A DNA stretch of 64,000 nucleotides from Arenibacter certesii DSM 19833 (GTDB lineage: Bacteria; Bacteroidota; Bacteroidia; Flavobacteriales; Flavobacteriaceae): contig NZ_AUCB01000018.1 of the NCBI RefSeq assembly GCF_000429545.1, positions 1 through 64,000 of the forward strand. The letters are read 5' to 3'. The notes below the pieces were generated by a model. It worked only from the letters and a program-made list of their open reading frames with translations, searched no databases and was not told where the DNA came from. Shown in pieces: positions 21,888 to 31,216 of the stretch; position 1 is the first letter of the stretch, and each line of letters begins with the position of its first letter. The position numbers and the translations under genes are program-made.

Positions 21888-23594
21888 TTAATTGGTGTTA
21901 ACATATATCTTATTGAATTTATGTTTCATTTCGATGTTTCCAAGCATTACTATTTCCGCGCCATGAGGGAGTACAGTAGATGCCGATAGTAATGTTTTCG
22001 CTTCAGAATTTTCTTTAATGGCAATCACAGATAAGCCAGTCTTAGTGCCTATCTTAGATTGGGAAAGAGTTAACCCTTCTAAAGATTTTGGAATGGGGAT
22101 GATAAATAAAGTGAAACCCTCCCCTAGAACGGTGAGTTCCTGACCTTTAGAAATGGATAAAACGGCTTCAGAACCTAAGGTAGAATAACTCAATACAAAA
22201 TCAGCCCCAGCCTTTTGCATTATATCTACATTTCGAGCTTCCGAAATACGGCTCACAATGCGTACGTCGTTATTAAGTCGACGACAATAAGAGGCCAAAT
22301 AAATATTGGTGGTGTCATCATGGGTAGAAAGCAATACCGAGGGCGCTTCAAGAATTCCTGCTCGTTTTAGAATTTGATAATCAGACGCGTCCCCTGAGAA
22401 TACCTGATGACAATAGGGCCTTACCTTTTTGCATACCTCTGGATCTTTATCAACTACATTCACCAAAACTCCGTTTTTATGCAACGCTTTGGCTGCCGAC
22501 AAACCAACCTTACCAGCCCCAATTATCAGTACAGGATTGGGGTTAATACTATAATCATTAAAAAGCTCATCAATCTTATGGAGCTGTTCTTTGTTACCTA
22601 TGATTACCAGCACACTATCATAGGTCAGTATTTCATCACCTTTAATAGGTTGTAATCTTCCACGCTCCCAAATTCCTACAATACTCACCCCAAATTTTTG
22701 TCTTAATCCAGTTTCACGGATCCGTTGTGAAGCCAAAGGCGTATTATGGACGGGCAACTCAGCGATCAATAAATCTTCATATTGACCTATCGCATGTGAT
22801 TCTGCATGCTGTGTGTTTACCCTATTAGCCAACTGCTCTCCAAGCCACTTTTTTACTGGTAGCACATGGTTGGCGCCGCTGAGTTGCTGTACGTCTACTG
22901 ATTCAATATTGGTAGCAATGGCAACAATGGGAATCTCAGGGGCTATTTCGCGTATCGTGAGAATAATCTTGGTATTTAAAAAATCATCTCTATTGACTAG
23001 CACTAATTTAGCATCCTTTATATTGGCAAGGATATAGGTTTCTTCATTATCTAATTCCCCAAATAGTACAGGAACCTGGTCATCGTGATTTTTAAGCGCA
23101 TTTTCCATACGGTTCTCAATGACATAAAATGGAATGTCCTCCTGTTTTAATCGCTCCGTAAGATCTCTTGCTATCACATCGTAAGAACAGATCAAGATGT
23201 GGTCTTTTGTTCCAGCAGGCACTTCACGAAGCACCTTGTTATTCTTTCTCGACTCTAAAAGAGGGATATAAAAGTGCCTAATAAATGCAAAAGGCAAAAC
23301 GATCATTAACATAAATATACCCGAAAGCAAAACCACAATACTGAAAATGCGACCAAGATCGGATGCAAAGGTTATGTCACCAAAGCCAAGGGTGCTCATA
23401 ACGGTAAGTGTCCAATAAAAACCAGTGACCCATGAATGATGTTGTCCTTCAAACTCCATTATAAAATGGAACAGAATGGAATAAATTCCAATAACAAATC
23501 CTAGAAAGATCAAATACTTAAATAGAATCTTGTAGTTTCTTTTAAAGTCTCTGTCCCTCATATAATGAGCCATCTGACCACCGACAAATTTCAT
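21888..23594 (-). CDS. Potassium channel with two RCK/TrkA-N domains
   Basis: A 568-residue protein. Two membrane helices (about 24-46 and 82-106) flank a pore with TVMSTLGFGDITF; TLGFGD is a variant of the usual TVGYGD filter. Two TrkA-N Rossmann units follow (DHILICSYDVIARDLTERL; PVLIIGAGKVGLSAAKAL), with a TrkA-C region between them and at the end. It resembles tandem-RCK channels of the Kch/MthK type in Bacteroidota, probably gated by nucleotide or ions. It stands alone, transcribed away from the methyltransferase. Confidence 0.85.
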   Translation of the reverse strand: MKFVGGQMAHYMRDRDFKRNYKILFKYLIFLGFVIGIYSILFHFIMEFEGQHHSWVTGFYWTLTVMSTLGFGDITFASDLGRIFSIVVLLSGIFMLMIVLPFAFIRHFYIPLLESRKNNKVLREVPAGTKDHILICSYDVIARDLTERLKQEDIPFYVIENRMENALKNHDDQVPVLFGELDNEETYILANIKDAKLVLVNRDDFLNTKIILTIREIAPEIPIVAIATNIESVDVQQLSGANHVLPVKKWLGEQLANRVNTQHAESHAIGQYEDLLIAELPVHNTPLASQRIRETGLRQKFGVSIVGIWERGRLQPIKGDEILTYDSVLVIIGNKEQLHKIDELFNDYSINPNPVLIIGAGKVGLSAAKALHKNGVLVNVVDKDPEVCKKVRPYCHQVFSGDASDYQILKRAGILEAPSVLLSTHDDTTNIYLASYCRRLNNDVRIVSRISEARNVDIMQKAGADFVLSYSTLGSEAVLSISKGQELTVLGEGFTLFIIPIPKSLEGLTLSQSKIGTKTGLSVIAIKENSEAKTLLSASTVLPHGAEIVMLGNIEMKHKFNKIYVNTN

Positions 23595-23833
23595 AATCTG
23601 TATTATTAAAAAGGGCTTACAGCTTGTATATTCTTAATCTATAGAATTCACTTCCTGCTCACCTGTTTATAAAAATGACTTTAGCTACCAATTTTAAAGG
23701 AGCAAAGATACAGTTTCAATTAGACTGCAGGCAGTTATTTGTATTAGAAGAGATATTAGAATTATTATCGGTGAAGGTTATAATGAGCAATGTGTTTGAC
23801 TTGGTGGTTCTATTGATGATTTAATTTAAACGG
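23595..23833. other. Upstream region of the K+ channel
   Basis: No gene recognised. This AT-rich stretch contains the probable channel promoter; no clear motif was identified. Confidence 0.3.
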
Positions 23834-23965
23834 TAAAAGGGAGATTACTCTGAACAGTTCCAAAGCCTTGCATCAAAAGTTAAATATTAATAGTGATATT
23901 ATACTTCAATAGTTGCCAATTGTATTACATGAGCCAATTAATAGTTTTAATCGGCTCAAATGATA
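23834..23965. pseudogene. Duplicate of HigA 3' end plus Fic 5' end
   Basis: The sequence GGTAAAAGGGAGATTACTCT ... ATATTATACTTCAATAG closely follows the last ~75 bases of higA (17693-17770), then TTGCCAATTGTATTACATGA matches the Fic start and operator (ATCGGCTCAAATG). The same junction order occurs at 17771-17825, so a higA-Fic segment was duplicated and then lost most of its length. Confidence 0.65.
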
Positions 23966-24025
23966 AGATTCTAGTATTTTCATGATCATATTTAACTGAC
24001 TTTCATTTAAATACGTATAAACAAA

Positions 24026-24075
24026 AAGTACCTAAAATGATTTAGACTACTCATCTAAAATCATTTTAGGTACTT
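24026..24075 (-). terminator. Long hairpin after the phytase gene
   Basis: AAGTACCTAAAATGATTT pairs with AAATCATTTTAGGTACTT across a short loop, with one bulged base. It lies 24 bases after the phytase stop and probably ends minus-strand transcription, although no strong T tract follows. Confidence 0.6.
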
Positions 24076-24098
24076 ACCAGATCCGCACTAGATTTTCC

Positions 24099-25187
24099 CT
24101 ATAATTTATTCTTTAAGGATGTATTAATCTCATTTTGAATTGGTCTCCAATCGTAAAAATGAAATGCCTTACCGTTGGTCATTGATACCAACATACCGTT
24201 AGGAAACTGTTCTCCTAAGTGTACACTTGTAGCTTCTGCGCCATCACATTCATTTGTAGAAACCAAAACTGAGGTTATTAACTTATGGGTGTGTTTATCT
24301 TCAGAAGAGCCGTCTAAAGGATAAACTAAGAACTGATTTGCCTGTTGATCAGATATCAAAATATATCCAGTGTCTTTTCCCGTGCGATAAATTGCTATTC
24401 CTTCATGGTCACGTTTTGCATCTTCCTGCCCGAAGAAGGCCAATTGTGAATTATCCTTTAATTCTGGATCAGCATAGTATTTGCGAATACCTGCTATTTT
24501 ATCTGAGTAGTACACATATCCCGATTTATTATCTACCGCTATAGCTTCAATTTCCTTCTTCCCGCTAAACTCTCCAAATTCTCTTACTTTTTTTCCTTTC
24601 ACTACCTTATTTTCGTCGGTATAAAGTTCGTATTGCCATAAATAACTTCCTGAAGGTCCTGATTTTCTTCCTATTAGTGCATATACTGGGTTTGTTGAGC
24701 CGGTAGCCTTTGTGTATAAGGAAATTCCCATTGGTTCGTTATGTCCCTTCCCTTCTTCATCTTCAAAAACTCTTATTCCACCATCATCAATAGGCTCCAA
24801 GTTGGGTAAACGAAAAACCCGAATACTATTTGCTTTTCGTTCTGTAACCACTGCAATATCAATTTTCTCATTTCCCCACTCAAATCCATAGGCGATATCT
24901 ACGTTATTTGGACGCTTTAAATTCAGCACTTTATTTATGATCTTTCCGTCTAAATTATAAGCGTACAATCCTCCATCAATATCTTTATCAGTTCCTAAAA
25001 CTATACTTTTTGTAGCATCTTTAGGATGAACCCATATTGCAGGATCGTCAGTATCGTGTTGTGTTTGCCCGGTTATAACAATCGGTGTCAGTGCCTTTAA
25101 TCCTGATATTTCAGTGCTATTCTTACAATAAATTTAACTTGTAAATCCAAACCCAAGCACCATTAATTTATACATAGTATACTTCAT
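24099..25187 (-). pseudogene. Beta-propeller phytase with a stop in its signal peptide
   Basis: From ATG at 25187 the frame reads a signal peptide, MKYTMYKLMVLGFGFTS, then TAA at 25134-25136, then continues in the same frame as IYCKNSTEISGLKALTPIVI ... DDPAIWVHPKDATKS and through the rest of the phytase to 24099. The domain has the six-bladed phytase landmarks (TGQTQHDTDDPAIW; NEPMGISLY; RDHEGIAIYRT; GAEATSVHLGEQFPNGMLV). Without a signal peptide the C-terminal part (from 24968) would not be exported. BPP phytases release phosphate from phytate. The gene starts one base after the phosphatase-like stop, so they were one operon. A single change would restore it. Confidence 0.75.
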
Positions 25188-25188
25188 T

Positions 25189-25794
25189 TTAATTCTTTTT
25201 CAATTCCATGTTGTGTAATATTTCAGCACTGTTTTGATGCGCCTTTATGGATTGAATCTGCATTGACTCACCATTAACTGTAAAACTCATAAAACCTAGT
25301 GCTGCTTTCGAAAAAATAGTTCCTTCCCGATTTCCTGCAGGTCGTGTTTCACTTCCTCCACCCGATAAGAACTGAGTCGTAAATCTCCCTTCGGGTTGTA
25401 TTATCTGTAAGTCGTGCTCATGTCCGCAGATGTATGCATCTACTTTTAATGAATCGAACAAATCCGCAAATTGACTTTCAAAGTCTTTGGTATCCTTATG
25501 TTCTTTTCGCTTTCCGCCACTATAAAGTGGGTGATGCCCTACTACTACTTTCCAAGCAATATCCTTATCCATTGGACTTAAAGTTTCAATTAACCACTTC
25601 TTTTGCGTATCGGCATCTAGTGACTTTAAATGTGGATATTTCTCATGTTTATTCTGATAACTTTGAATGAAGGGGCTGGTATCCATAACCACTAATAGCA
25701 ACTTTATCCCATCATGTAATTGAAAGATTTTACTGTAATAAGGAGCTGGCATATTCCAACGACGACTTAACGCCCGCCTATGCAGATCGGGCAA
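25189..25794 (-). pseudogene. Metallophosphoesterase (acid phosphatase-like), N-terminus lost
   Basis: 201 residues are left. It has GHHPLYSGG and CGHEHDLQ, the C-terminal metal-binding motifs of purple acid phosphatase/ACP5-like enzymes. The N-terminal metal motifs (DxH, GDxxY, GNHE) and signal peptide are missing; the family normally has about 300 residues. The break lies near 25760-25800, where GC-rich palindromic repeat units (CGCCCGCCTATGCAGATCGG; GTCCGCCTATACATAACC) join. Its stop and the phytase start almost touch, so the two probably once took part together in phosphate release from phytate. Confidence 0.7.
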
Positions 25795-25928
25795 GTCCGC
25801 CTATACATAACCTTGAATAGTTCGGGCAGATTCATGATGGAATAATCTAATTTCACTTAGTGAGTGAATTCCTATTTAATAAAATTTGTTGCGTATCAAG
25901 ACATTATGAGCTACATTTGCAGCCAGAA
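25795..25928. other. Repeat-rich junction upstream of the broken phosphatase
   Basis: Palindromic units lie near 25779-25845; the rest is AT-rich, with no gene. This junction marks where the 5' part of the phosphatase gene was lost. Confidence 0.4.
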
Positions 25929-26033
25929 ATGAAAAAATTAAACAACATATTACGTCTTCCTTTTTTCAGCACTTATTATTACCAAATAATAGCTGCTCGG
26001 AACCGTTATGTGTATACGTCAAGTAAAATCTAA
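25929..26033 (+). pseudogene. Lipoprotein start remnant
   Basis: A 34-codon reading starts MKKLNNILRLPFFS. Reading on in another frame gives LLLLPNNSCSEPLCV, like a lipobox, so this may be the leftover of a lipoprotein signal peptide with a frame change. The weak evidence is mostly its position before a terminator. Confidence 0.25.
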
Positions 26034-26057
26034 TATTTTAAAAATATATCATAACCT

Positions 26058-26088
26058 AAAGCCCGAGCAATTGCTCGGGCTTTTTTTA
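26058..26088 (+). terminator. Rho-independent terminator before tyrS
   Basis: A perfect 13-bp palindrome, AAAGCCCGAGCAA and TTGCTCGGGCTTT, is followed by more T residues. It lies 10 bases before the tyrS ATG, so it closes upstream transcription, or could be an attenuator if tyrS is transcribed through it. Confidence 0.75.
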
Positions 26089-26097
26089 TTTCAAAAA

Positions 26098-27306
26098 ATG
26101 GAAACAATAAGCAAATTAAAAGAGAACGTAGAAATCATTCTTCCAGAAAATGGATTGGAACAGAAGTTAGATCAAGCCAAAAAGGAAAACCGAAAATTAA
26201 TTATTAAACTTGGTTTTGATCCAACCGCGCCAGATTTACATTTGGGACATGCGGTGGTACTGAAAAAACTTAAGCAGTTTCAAGATTTAGGCCACCAAAT
26301 CGTCATCTTAGTAGGAAATTTTACAGCACGAATTGGAGATCCAACAGGAAAAAATAAAAGTAGAAAGCCTTTATCCACAGAGGAGGTGCAACATAATGCA
26401 CAAACCTACCTGAACCAATTATCGCAAATCATAGATATTGATAAGGTTAAAATTGTGTTCAATTCCGAATGGCTAGACCAACTTTCTTTTACCGAAGTAA
26501 TACAGATTTTATCTAAAGTCACCGTGGCTCAACTTATGCATAGAAACGATTTTAATAAACGATTTACAGAGAATACCCCCATTGCCATGCACGAGTTGGT
26601 TTACCCTATTCTCCAAGGATATGATTCTGTTGAAATTAAGGCTGATATAGAAATGGGTGGAACAGACCAACTTTTCAATTGTACCATGGGAAGACAGCTG
26701 CAAGAAACCTTTGATATGAGCCCACAAATTATAATGTGCATGCCGTTACTTAAGGGGCTGGACGGAAAAGAGAAAATGAGTAAATCATTAAACAATATTA
26801 TAGGACTCACGGATGAACCCAACGAAATGTTTGGGAAGACAATGTCTATTCCTGATAGCGTAATTGAAGAGTTTCTACACTTAACAACTGATTTCTCTAT
26901 CTCAGATAAAGAAGCTTTAAAAGAGCGTTTGGCCAATGGCGAAAACCCCATGAATATTAAAAAGCTAATTGCTAAAAATATCATATCACAATACCATAAT
27001 ATCACTGAGGCTCATAAAGCGGAAGAATTCTTTATGAATCAATTTCAAAGCAAAAAATTTGAAGAGAAAAGCTTTGAACCTGTCTTTATCGATGGTATTG
27101 AGCGCGAAAATGGCTCCATCAGTTTAGTAGAGTTATGTTTTCAACTTAAAAAAGGACAGACAAAATCTGCCATTAGAAGACTCATTGAGAGTGGTGCCGT
27201 GAAGATTAACAATGAAAAAAATAAAGACCCTTTTGCAGAAGTTGGACTTAAAGAAGGCGTAAAAATAAAAATAGGAAAAAGGGATTTCTACGAATTAAAA
27301 GAATAA
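26098..27306 (+). CDS. tyrS: Tyrosyl-tRNA synthetase
   Basis: 402 residues from ATG at 26098 (METISKLKENVEIILPENG); the longer reading from 26008 would pass through the terminator hairpin. The class I signature HLGHAVV (HIGH-like; PDLHLGHAV) is near residue 45, and KMSKS occurs in EKMSKSLNN. The C-terminal S4-like RNA-binding part (SLVELCFQLKKGQTKSAIRR ... INN) follows. It charges tRNA-Tyr with tyrosine and is the one clear core gene in the accessory half of the window. The C-terminal organisation resembles the TyrZ branch. Confidence 0.9.
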   Translation: METISKLKENVEIILPENGLEQKLDQAKKENRKLIIKLGFDPTAPDLHLGHAVVLKKLKQFQDLGHQIVILVGNFTARIGDPTGKNKSRKPLSTEEVQHNAQTYLNQLSQIIDIDKVKIVFNSEWLDQLSFTEVIQILSKVTVAQLMHRNDFNKRFTENTPIAMHELVYPILQGYDSVEIKADIEMGGTDQLFNCTMGRQLQETFDMSPQIIMCMPLLKGLDGKEKMSKSLNNIIGLTDEPNEMFGKTMSIPDSVIEEFLHLTTDFSISDKEALKERLANGENPMNIKKLIAKNIISQYHNITEAHKAEEFFMNQFQSKKFEEKSFEPVFIDGIERENGSISLVELCFQLKKGQTKSAIRRLIESGAVKINNEKNKDPFAEVGLKEGVKIKIGKRDFYELKE

Positions 27307-27811
27307 ACCCTATCACCGCTTAATAGAGAGGTCCGTTTCTTAATAGGAGCGGACTGCCCTCTACCCTACCAAAGCTTCACGATTACCAGTTTCCAAACTT
27401 GCTATAAAGCTTTCAGTCACTAAACTCGCCCAATAACTTCCGTTATAATTTTCTGCAAACCACTATTTTTAAAAACAGCTAATTCTTAGACTGTATTTAA
27501 AAGATCATTTTTTTTATGCAAAAAGACTTATATTAGTTACAGGCAAATAGCTTCAATCACCTCATGACAAGACATAAGGCATCGGACAAAAACGTAGGTG
27601 AACATTTCAACGCCTGTCTGAATGGAACGGACAGATATGTGCTGAAGCATAGACATAGCAATTATTGAGTAGATTGCTGCTATACCTCTTGATATCCTGT
27701 GGTGTTGGTAGACAGCACAATCACGTTTCCTTATAAAATTAGGTAACGTCCTTATTTTCGTGAAATAAAAAAGGTGATAAAGGCTTTCATATAGTAATCC
27801 TAATCAGGCTG
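27307..27811. other. Intergenic region with dispersed repeat remnants
   Basis: After tyrS comes GGTCCGTTTCTTAATAGG, GCGGACTGCCCTC and AAAGCTTCACGA, matching the repeat after 11740. At 27526-27545 AAGACTTATATTAGTTACAG matches the array tail. Near 27619 lies a palindromic unit (GCCTGTCTGAATGGAACGG). No gene. Confidence 0.5.
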
Positions 27812-28246
27812 ATGGCAAAAAACAAGACAACATACACAGAAGAGGTAATAGATTTTGTTGACTCTTATGTGGAGAGCGAACAGAAAAAGGCGGACAGTTT
27901 TCGTCTGATAGAATTAATGCAGGAATGGTCTAACGCTGAACCCAAAATGTGGGGATCTTCTATAATAGGGTTCGGTAACTACCAATACAAATATGCTAGT
28001 GGACACGAAGGAGATGCACCAGTTATTGGATTTTCTCCACGAAAAGCAGCATTCTCGCTTTACGTCTATTCTGATACGGTAAAAGGCAAACTATTATTAG
28101 ATGACCTCGGGAAATTTAAAATGGGAAAAGCCTGTATCTATGTAAAAAAACTCTCTGACATTCATATTCCAGTTTTAAAAGAGCTTAGTATAGAATCAAT
28201 TAAATATATCGCTGAACATCACGAATGTTCTTGTAGAATTAAATAA
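27812..28246 (+). CDS. DUF1801-domain protein
   Basis: A 144-residue protein with VEDFVDSYVESEQKKADSF-like start, MWGSSIIGFGNYQYKYASGH and FSPRKAAFSLYVYS, the pattern of DUF1801/YdhG-type small proteins. Enzymatic role is unknown. A second protein with a related domain follows 39 bases later, suggesting co-transcription. Confidence 0.75.
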   Translation: MAKNKTTYTEEVIDFVDSYVESEQKKADSFRLIELMQEWSNAEPKMWGSSIIGFGNYQYKYASGHEGDAPVIGFSPRKAAFSLYVYSDTVKGKLLLDDLGKFKMGKACIYVKKLSDIHIPVLKELSIESIKYIAEHHECSCRIK

Positions 28247-28285
28247 GCCAAATAACAAATCATTTGCAGTAATATACACACCAAA

Positions 28286-28888
28286 ATGAATCCAAAACTA
28301 GATTGGTTTTTCGATAAGGAAACTAAGTGGAAAAAAGAATATCAAGAGCTACGTAATATTGTTTTGGACTGTGCGCTAGAGGAAGAATTAAAATGGGGAG
28401 TTCCTTGTTACTCTTTTAGAAAAAGAAACATCCTATTAATTTATGGTTTTAAAAGGTACTGTGCCTTACTCTTTCATAAAGGTGTTTTATTGAAAGATCC
28501 CAATAAAATACTAATCCAACAAACCGAGAATGTTCAATTGGCTCGACAACTTAGGTTTACTGATTTGCAAGAGATAATTGATTTAAAACCTACGATTAAA
28601 GCTTATATTTTTGAAGCAATAGAAGTGGAGAATTTGGGATTAGAAGTAAAAATGAAAAAGACTTCCGAATTTAAAATGCCGGATGAATTTAAAAAAGCGT
28701 TACATGATAATCCGGATTTAAAAGCTGCCTTTTATGCATTAACACTAGGACGCCAACGTGGTTATTTACTACATTTTTCACAAGCCACACGATCAAAAAC
28801 ACGAGCATCAAGAATTGAAAAATCAATTCCAAAAATTTTAGGTGGACAAGGATTGAATGATGATTTTAAAAAAGAACAATCCAAATGA
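28286..28888 (+). CDS. YdeI-like protein (DUF1801 plus OmpD-associated C-terminal)
   Basis: A 200-residue protein. The N-terminal part (LDWFFDKETKWKKEYQELRN ... EELKWGVPCYSF ... ALLFHKGVLL) is DUF1801-like; the C-terminal part (MPDEFKKALHDNP ... RQRGYLLHFSQA) is the YdeI/OmpD-associated helix bundle. Members are linked in enteric bacteria to peptide stress resistance, but the biochemical role is not established. Confidence 0.75.
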   Translation: MNPKLDWFFDKETKWKKEYQELRNIVLDCALEEELKWGVPCYSFRKRNILLIYGFKRYCALLFHKGVLLKDPNKILIQQTENVQLARQLRFTDLQEIIDLKPTIKAYIFEAIEVENLGLEVKMKKTSEFKMPDEFKKALHDNPDLKAAFYALTLGRQRGYLLHFSQATRSKTRASRIEKSIPKILGGQGLNDDFKKEQSK

Positions 28889-29046
28889 TTACTATAGAAT
28901 TCATTAATACTTTAAATATGATTAGCCAGGAATATTTTTTATTTAGCTATGAAAAGCAAATATTATTAAAAGCCAATTTTAAATTAATACCAACATCTTC
29001 ATCTACTTACAGAGGACATCTATTATAAAACGTTTAAAAAAGTTTC

Positions 29047-31089
29047 ATGGAAGGAATACCTAATAATAAAATCACATTAAATAAAGGAATCACTATTCCT
29101 AGTTTGGTATTTATTTTATTAACCTCTTTATTAGCAGGCTTATTTCCCCTTGAAACAGGGGTTATTTTGGATCATATAAAGAATTTTATCTTCGTCAACC
29201 TTAACTGGATATATGTATGGTCTGTAAACATTTTTATATTTTTCTTGTTCTACCTAGTACTGAGCAAATACGGGAATATTAAACTAGGAAATAACGATAG
29301 CATACCTCAGCATTCCTATTTTTCATGGATTGCGATGCTCTTTGCAGCTGGTATGGGAATTGGACTCATGTACTTTAGTGTAGCAGAACCAATGCAACAT
29401 TATACCGCTCCAGTTTTTGCAGCTGAAGATGCGATTACTAGGGCCAAGAATGCACAACTATACACCTTTTTCCACTATGGTATACATGCTTGGGCGATTT
29501 ATGGAGTCGTTGGATTATCCCTATCTTATTTTACCTATAGATATAAGCTACCTCTTTCTTTGCGTAGTTGTTTTTATCCACTACTAAAAGACCGCATTAA
29601 TGGTGTTTGGGGAAATGTGATAGATATTTTTGCACTGTGTAGTACATTATTTGGTATAACAACCACATTAGGATTTGGAGTTTTGCAAATAAATTCTGGA
29701 TTGGTAAATATGAATGTTTTTCCAGATACCAGCTTCACTTATCAGGTGATTATTGTGTGTGTTTTGGTTGCAGCTGCCATCCTATCTGCAGTTACAGGGG
29801 TAAGCAAGGGTATAAAAATACTGAGTAGTATTAATATCGTCGTAGTGGTATTATTATTACTATTTGTACTTGCTGTAGGGCCTACCACCCTCCTAATAGG
29901 AAGCTTCACAGAGGGAATTGGTTATTATATAAGTAGTTTTATAGAACTAACCTTTAACACCCATGCATATAAAACAGATGAATTACCCTGGTTCTATGAT
30001 TGGACCATCTTGTATTGGGCATGGTGGATTTCTTGGGCTCCATATGTTGGGGTGTTTATTGCGAAAATATCCAAAGGACGAACGATAAGAGGATTTGTTG
30101 CGGCAGTGCTTTTAATCCCTACAACTTTCAATTTTATTTGGATGACGGTATTTGGCAATAGTGCTATATGGGTAGATAGTGCCGTAGCGAATGGCGCGTT
30201 AAGTAATATAGCGGGGAACCCAGATGTACTTATGTTCAGTTTCTTGGAATACTTACCCTTATCTGGAATAACAAGCTTTTTGGTTATTTTTATCATTATC
30301 ATATTCTTTGTAACCTCAGCAGATTCTGGCATAGTTGTTATGGATAGCATAGCAACTAAGAACTCTACGAAGTCTCCTAAATTACAAATCGCACTTTGGG
30401 GAGGTCTGTTGGCTATTATATCCCTTGTTTTATTAAATGCTGGAGGTTTAGGCGCTTTGCAAAGTATGACGCTTATTACGGCCTTACCTTTCTCTATTAT
30501 TATGATACTGTTTATTGTGAGTTTGGTAAAAGCGTTACGCATCGATTATAAATACTATAATAGAGATTTTTCGGCTACAACAGATTTATGGTCGTCAGAT
30601 TCGTGGGAAGATAAATTAAAGCAAATAGTAACTTTTAAAAATAAGTCCGCTATTGATAATTTTATCAGCACTACGGTGAAAGAAGCCTTTACAGAAATGA
30701 AGGAGGTCTTATCCAAATATGAGATAACCTCTAAAATCAATGCGCATCAAAGCCCGTATAGGATTGAAATAGAAATAGAACATCATATCTTAAACAACTT
30801 TAAATACGGTGTAAAGACACAATCTAGAAACTTACCCGAATATTTGTTGGAGGAACAGAACCTGCCCGGTGTAAATAAGGATGAATCATTTTTTCCCCTT
30901 TCTTACTTCGGTGATACCAGAGAAGGTTATAGTGTGCTTTATTTTTCCAAAAACGAATTAATTATAGACGTTTTAAAACATTATGAAAGGTATTTAAAGT
31001 TGTTAACGGAAGAGAAGAACGTCATGTTTACAAGTAGTAATAGTCATCATGAAAAAATAAAAAAAGTAAAGAAAAAGTTTAAAAGCTAG
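29047..31089 (+). CDS. BCCT-family transporter (betaine/choline/carnitine)
   Basis: A 680-residue protein with about 12 membrane helices over the first 500 residues. Signature features: GMGIGLMYFSVAEP, SLSLRSCFYPLL, and WAWWISWAPYVGVFIAKISKGR, the Trp-rich substrate site of BCCT carriers. A hydrophilic tail of about 170 residues follows, longer than in BetP-type carriers. It imports a quaternary amine (betaine or choline) for osmotic protection or as a nutrient. The substrate cannot be chosen from the sequence. It stands alone. Confidence 0.85.
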   Translation: MEGIPNNKITLNKGITIPSLVFILLTSLLAGLFPLETGVILDHIKNFIFVNLNWIYVWSVNIFIFFLFYLVLSKYGNIKLGNNDSIPQHSYFSWIAMLFAAGMGIGLMYFSVAEPMQHYTAPVFAAEDAITRAKNAQLYTFFHYGIHAWAIYGVVGLSLSYFTYRYKLPLSLRSCFYPLLKDRINGVWGNVIDIFALCSTLFGITTTLGFGVLQINSGLVNMNVFPDTSFTYQVIIVCVLVAAAILSAVTGVSKGIKILSSINIVVVVLLLLFVLAVGPTTLLIGSFTEGIGYYISSFIELTFNTHAYKTDELPWFYDWTILYWAWWISWAPYVGVFIAKISKGRTIRGFVAAVLLIPTTFNFIWMTVFGNSAIWVDSAVANGALSNIAGNPDVLMFSFLEYLPLSGITSFLVIFIIIIFFVTSADSGIVVMDSIATKNSTKSPKLQIALWGGLLAIISLVLLNAGGLGALQSMTLITALPFSIIMILFIVSLVKALRIDYKYYNRDFSATTDLWSSDSWEDKLKQIVTFKNKSAIDNFISTTVKEAFTEMKEVLSKYEITSKINAHQSPYRIEIEIEHHILNNFKYGVKTQSRNLPEYLLEEQNLPGVNKDESFFPLSYFGDTREGYSVLYFSKNELIIDVLKHYERYLKLLTEEKNVMFTSSNSHHEKIKKVKKKFKS

Positions 31090-31216
31090 AAATAGTGGAA
31101 CTGTGGAAAATTGAATTTCCGCAAAAACTCATGCTTCAAAATATTTCGAAACTGGATAAATATACCCTGTCAGGTTGATAGCTGAAGGATAGGTCCGATG
31201 GCAATCTAATATAGAT

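Noticed and set aside
26008-26097. Extended N-terminus for tyrS
   Set aside because: The extra codons cross a perfect 13-bp terminator hairpin with a T tract; ATG at 26098 gives a normal TyrS start.
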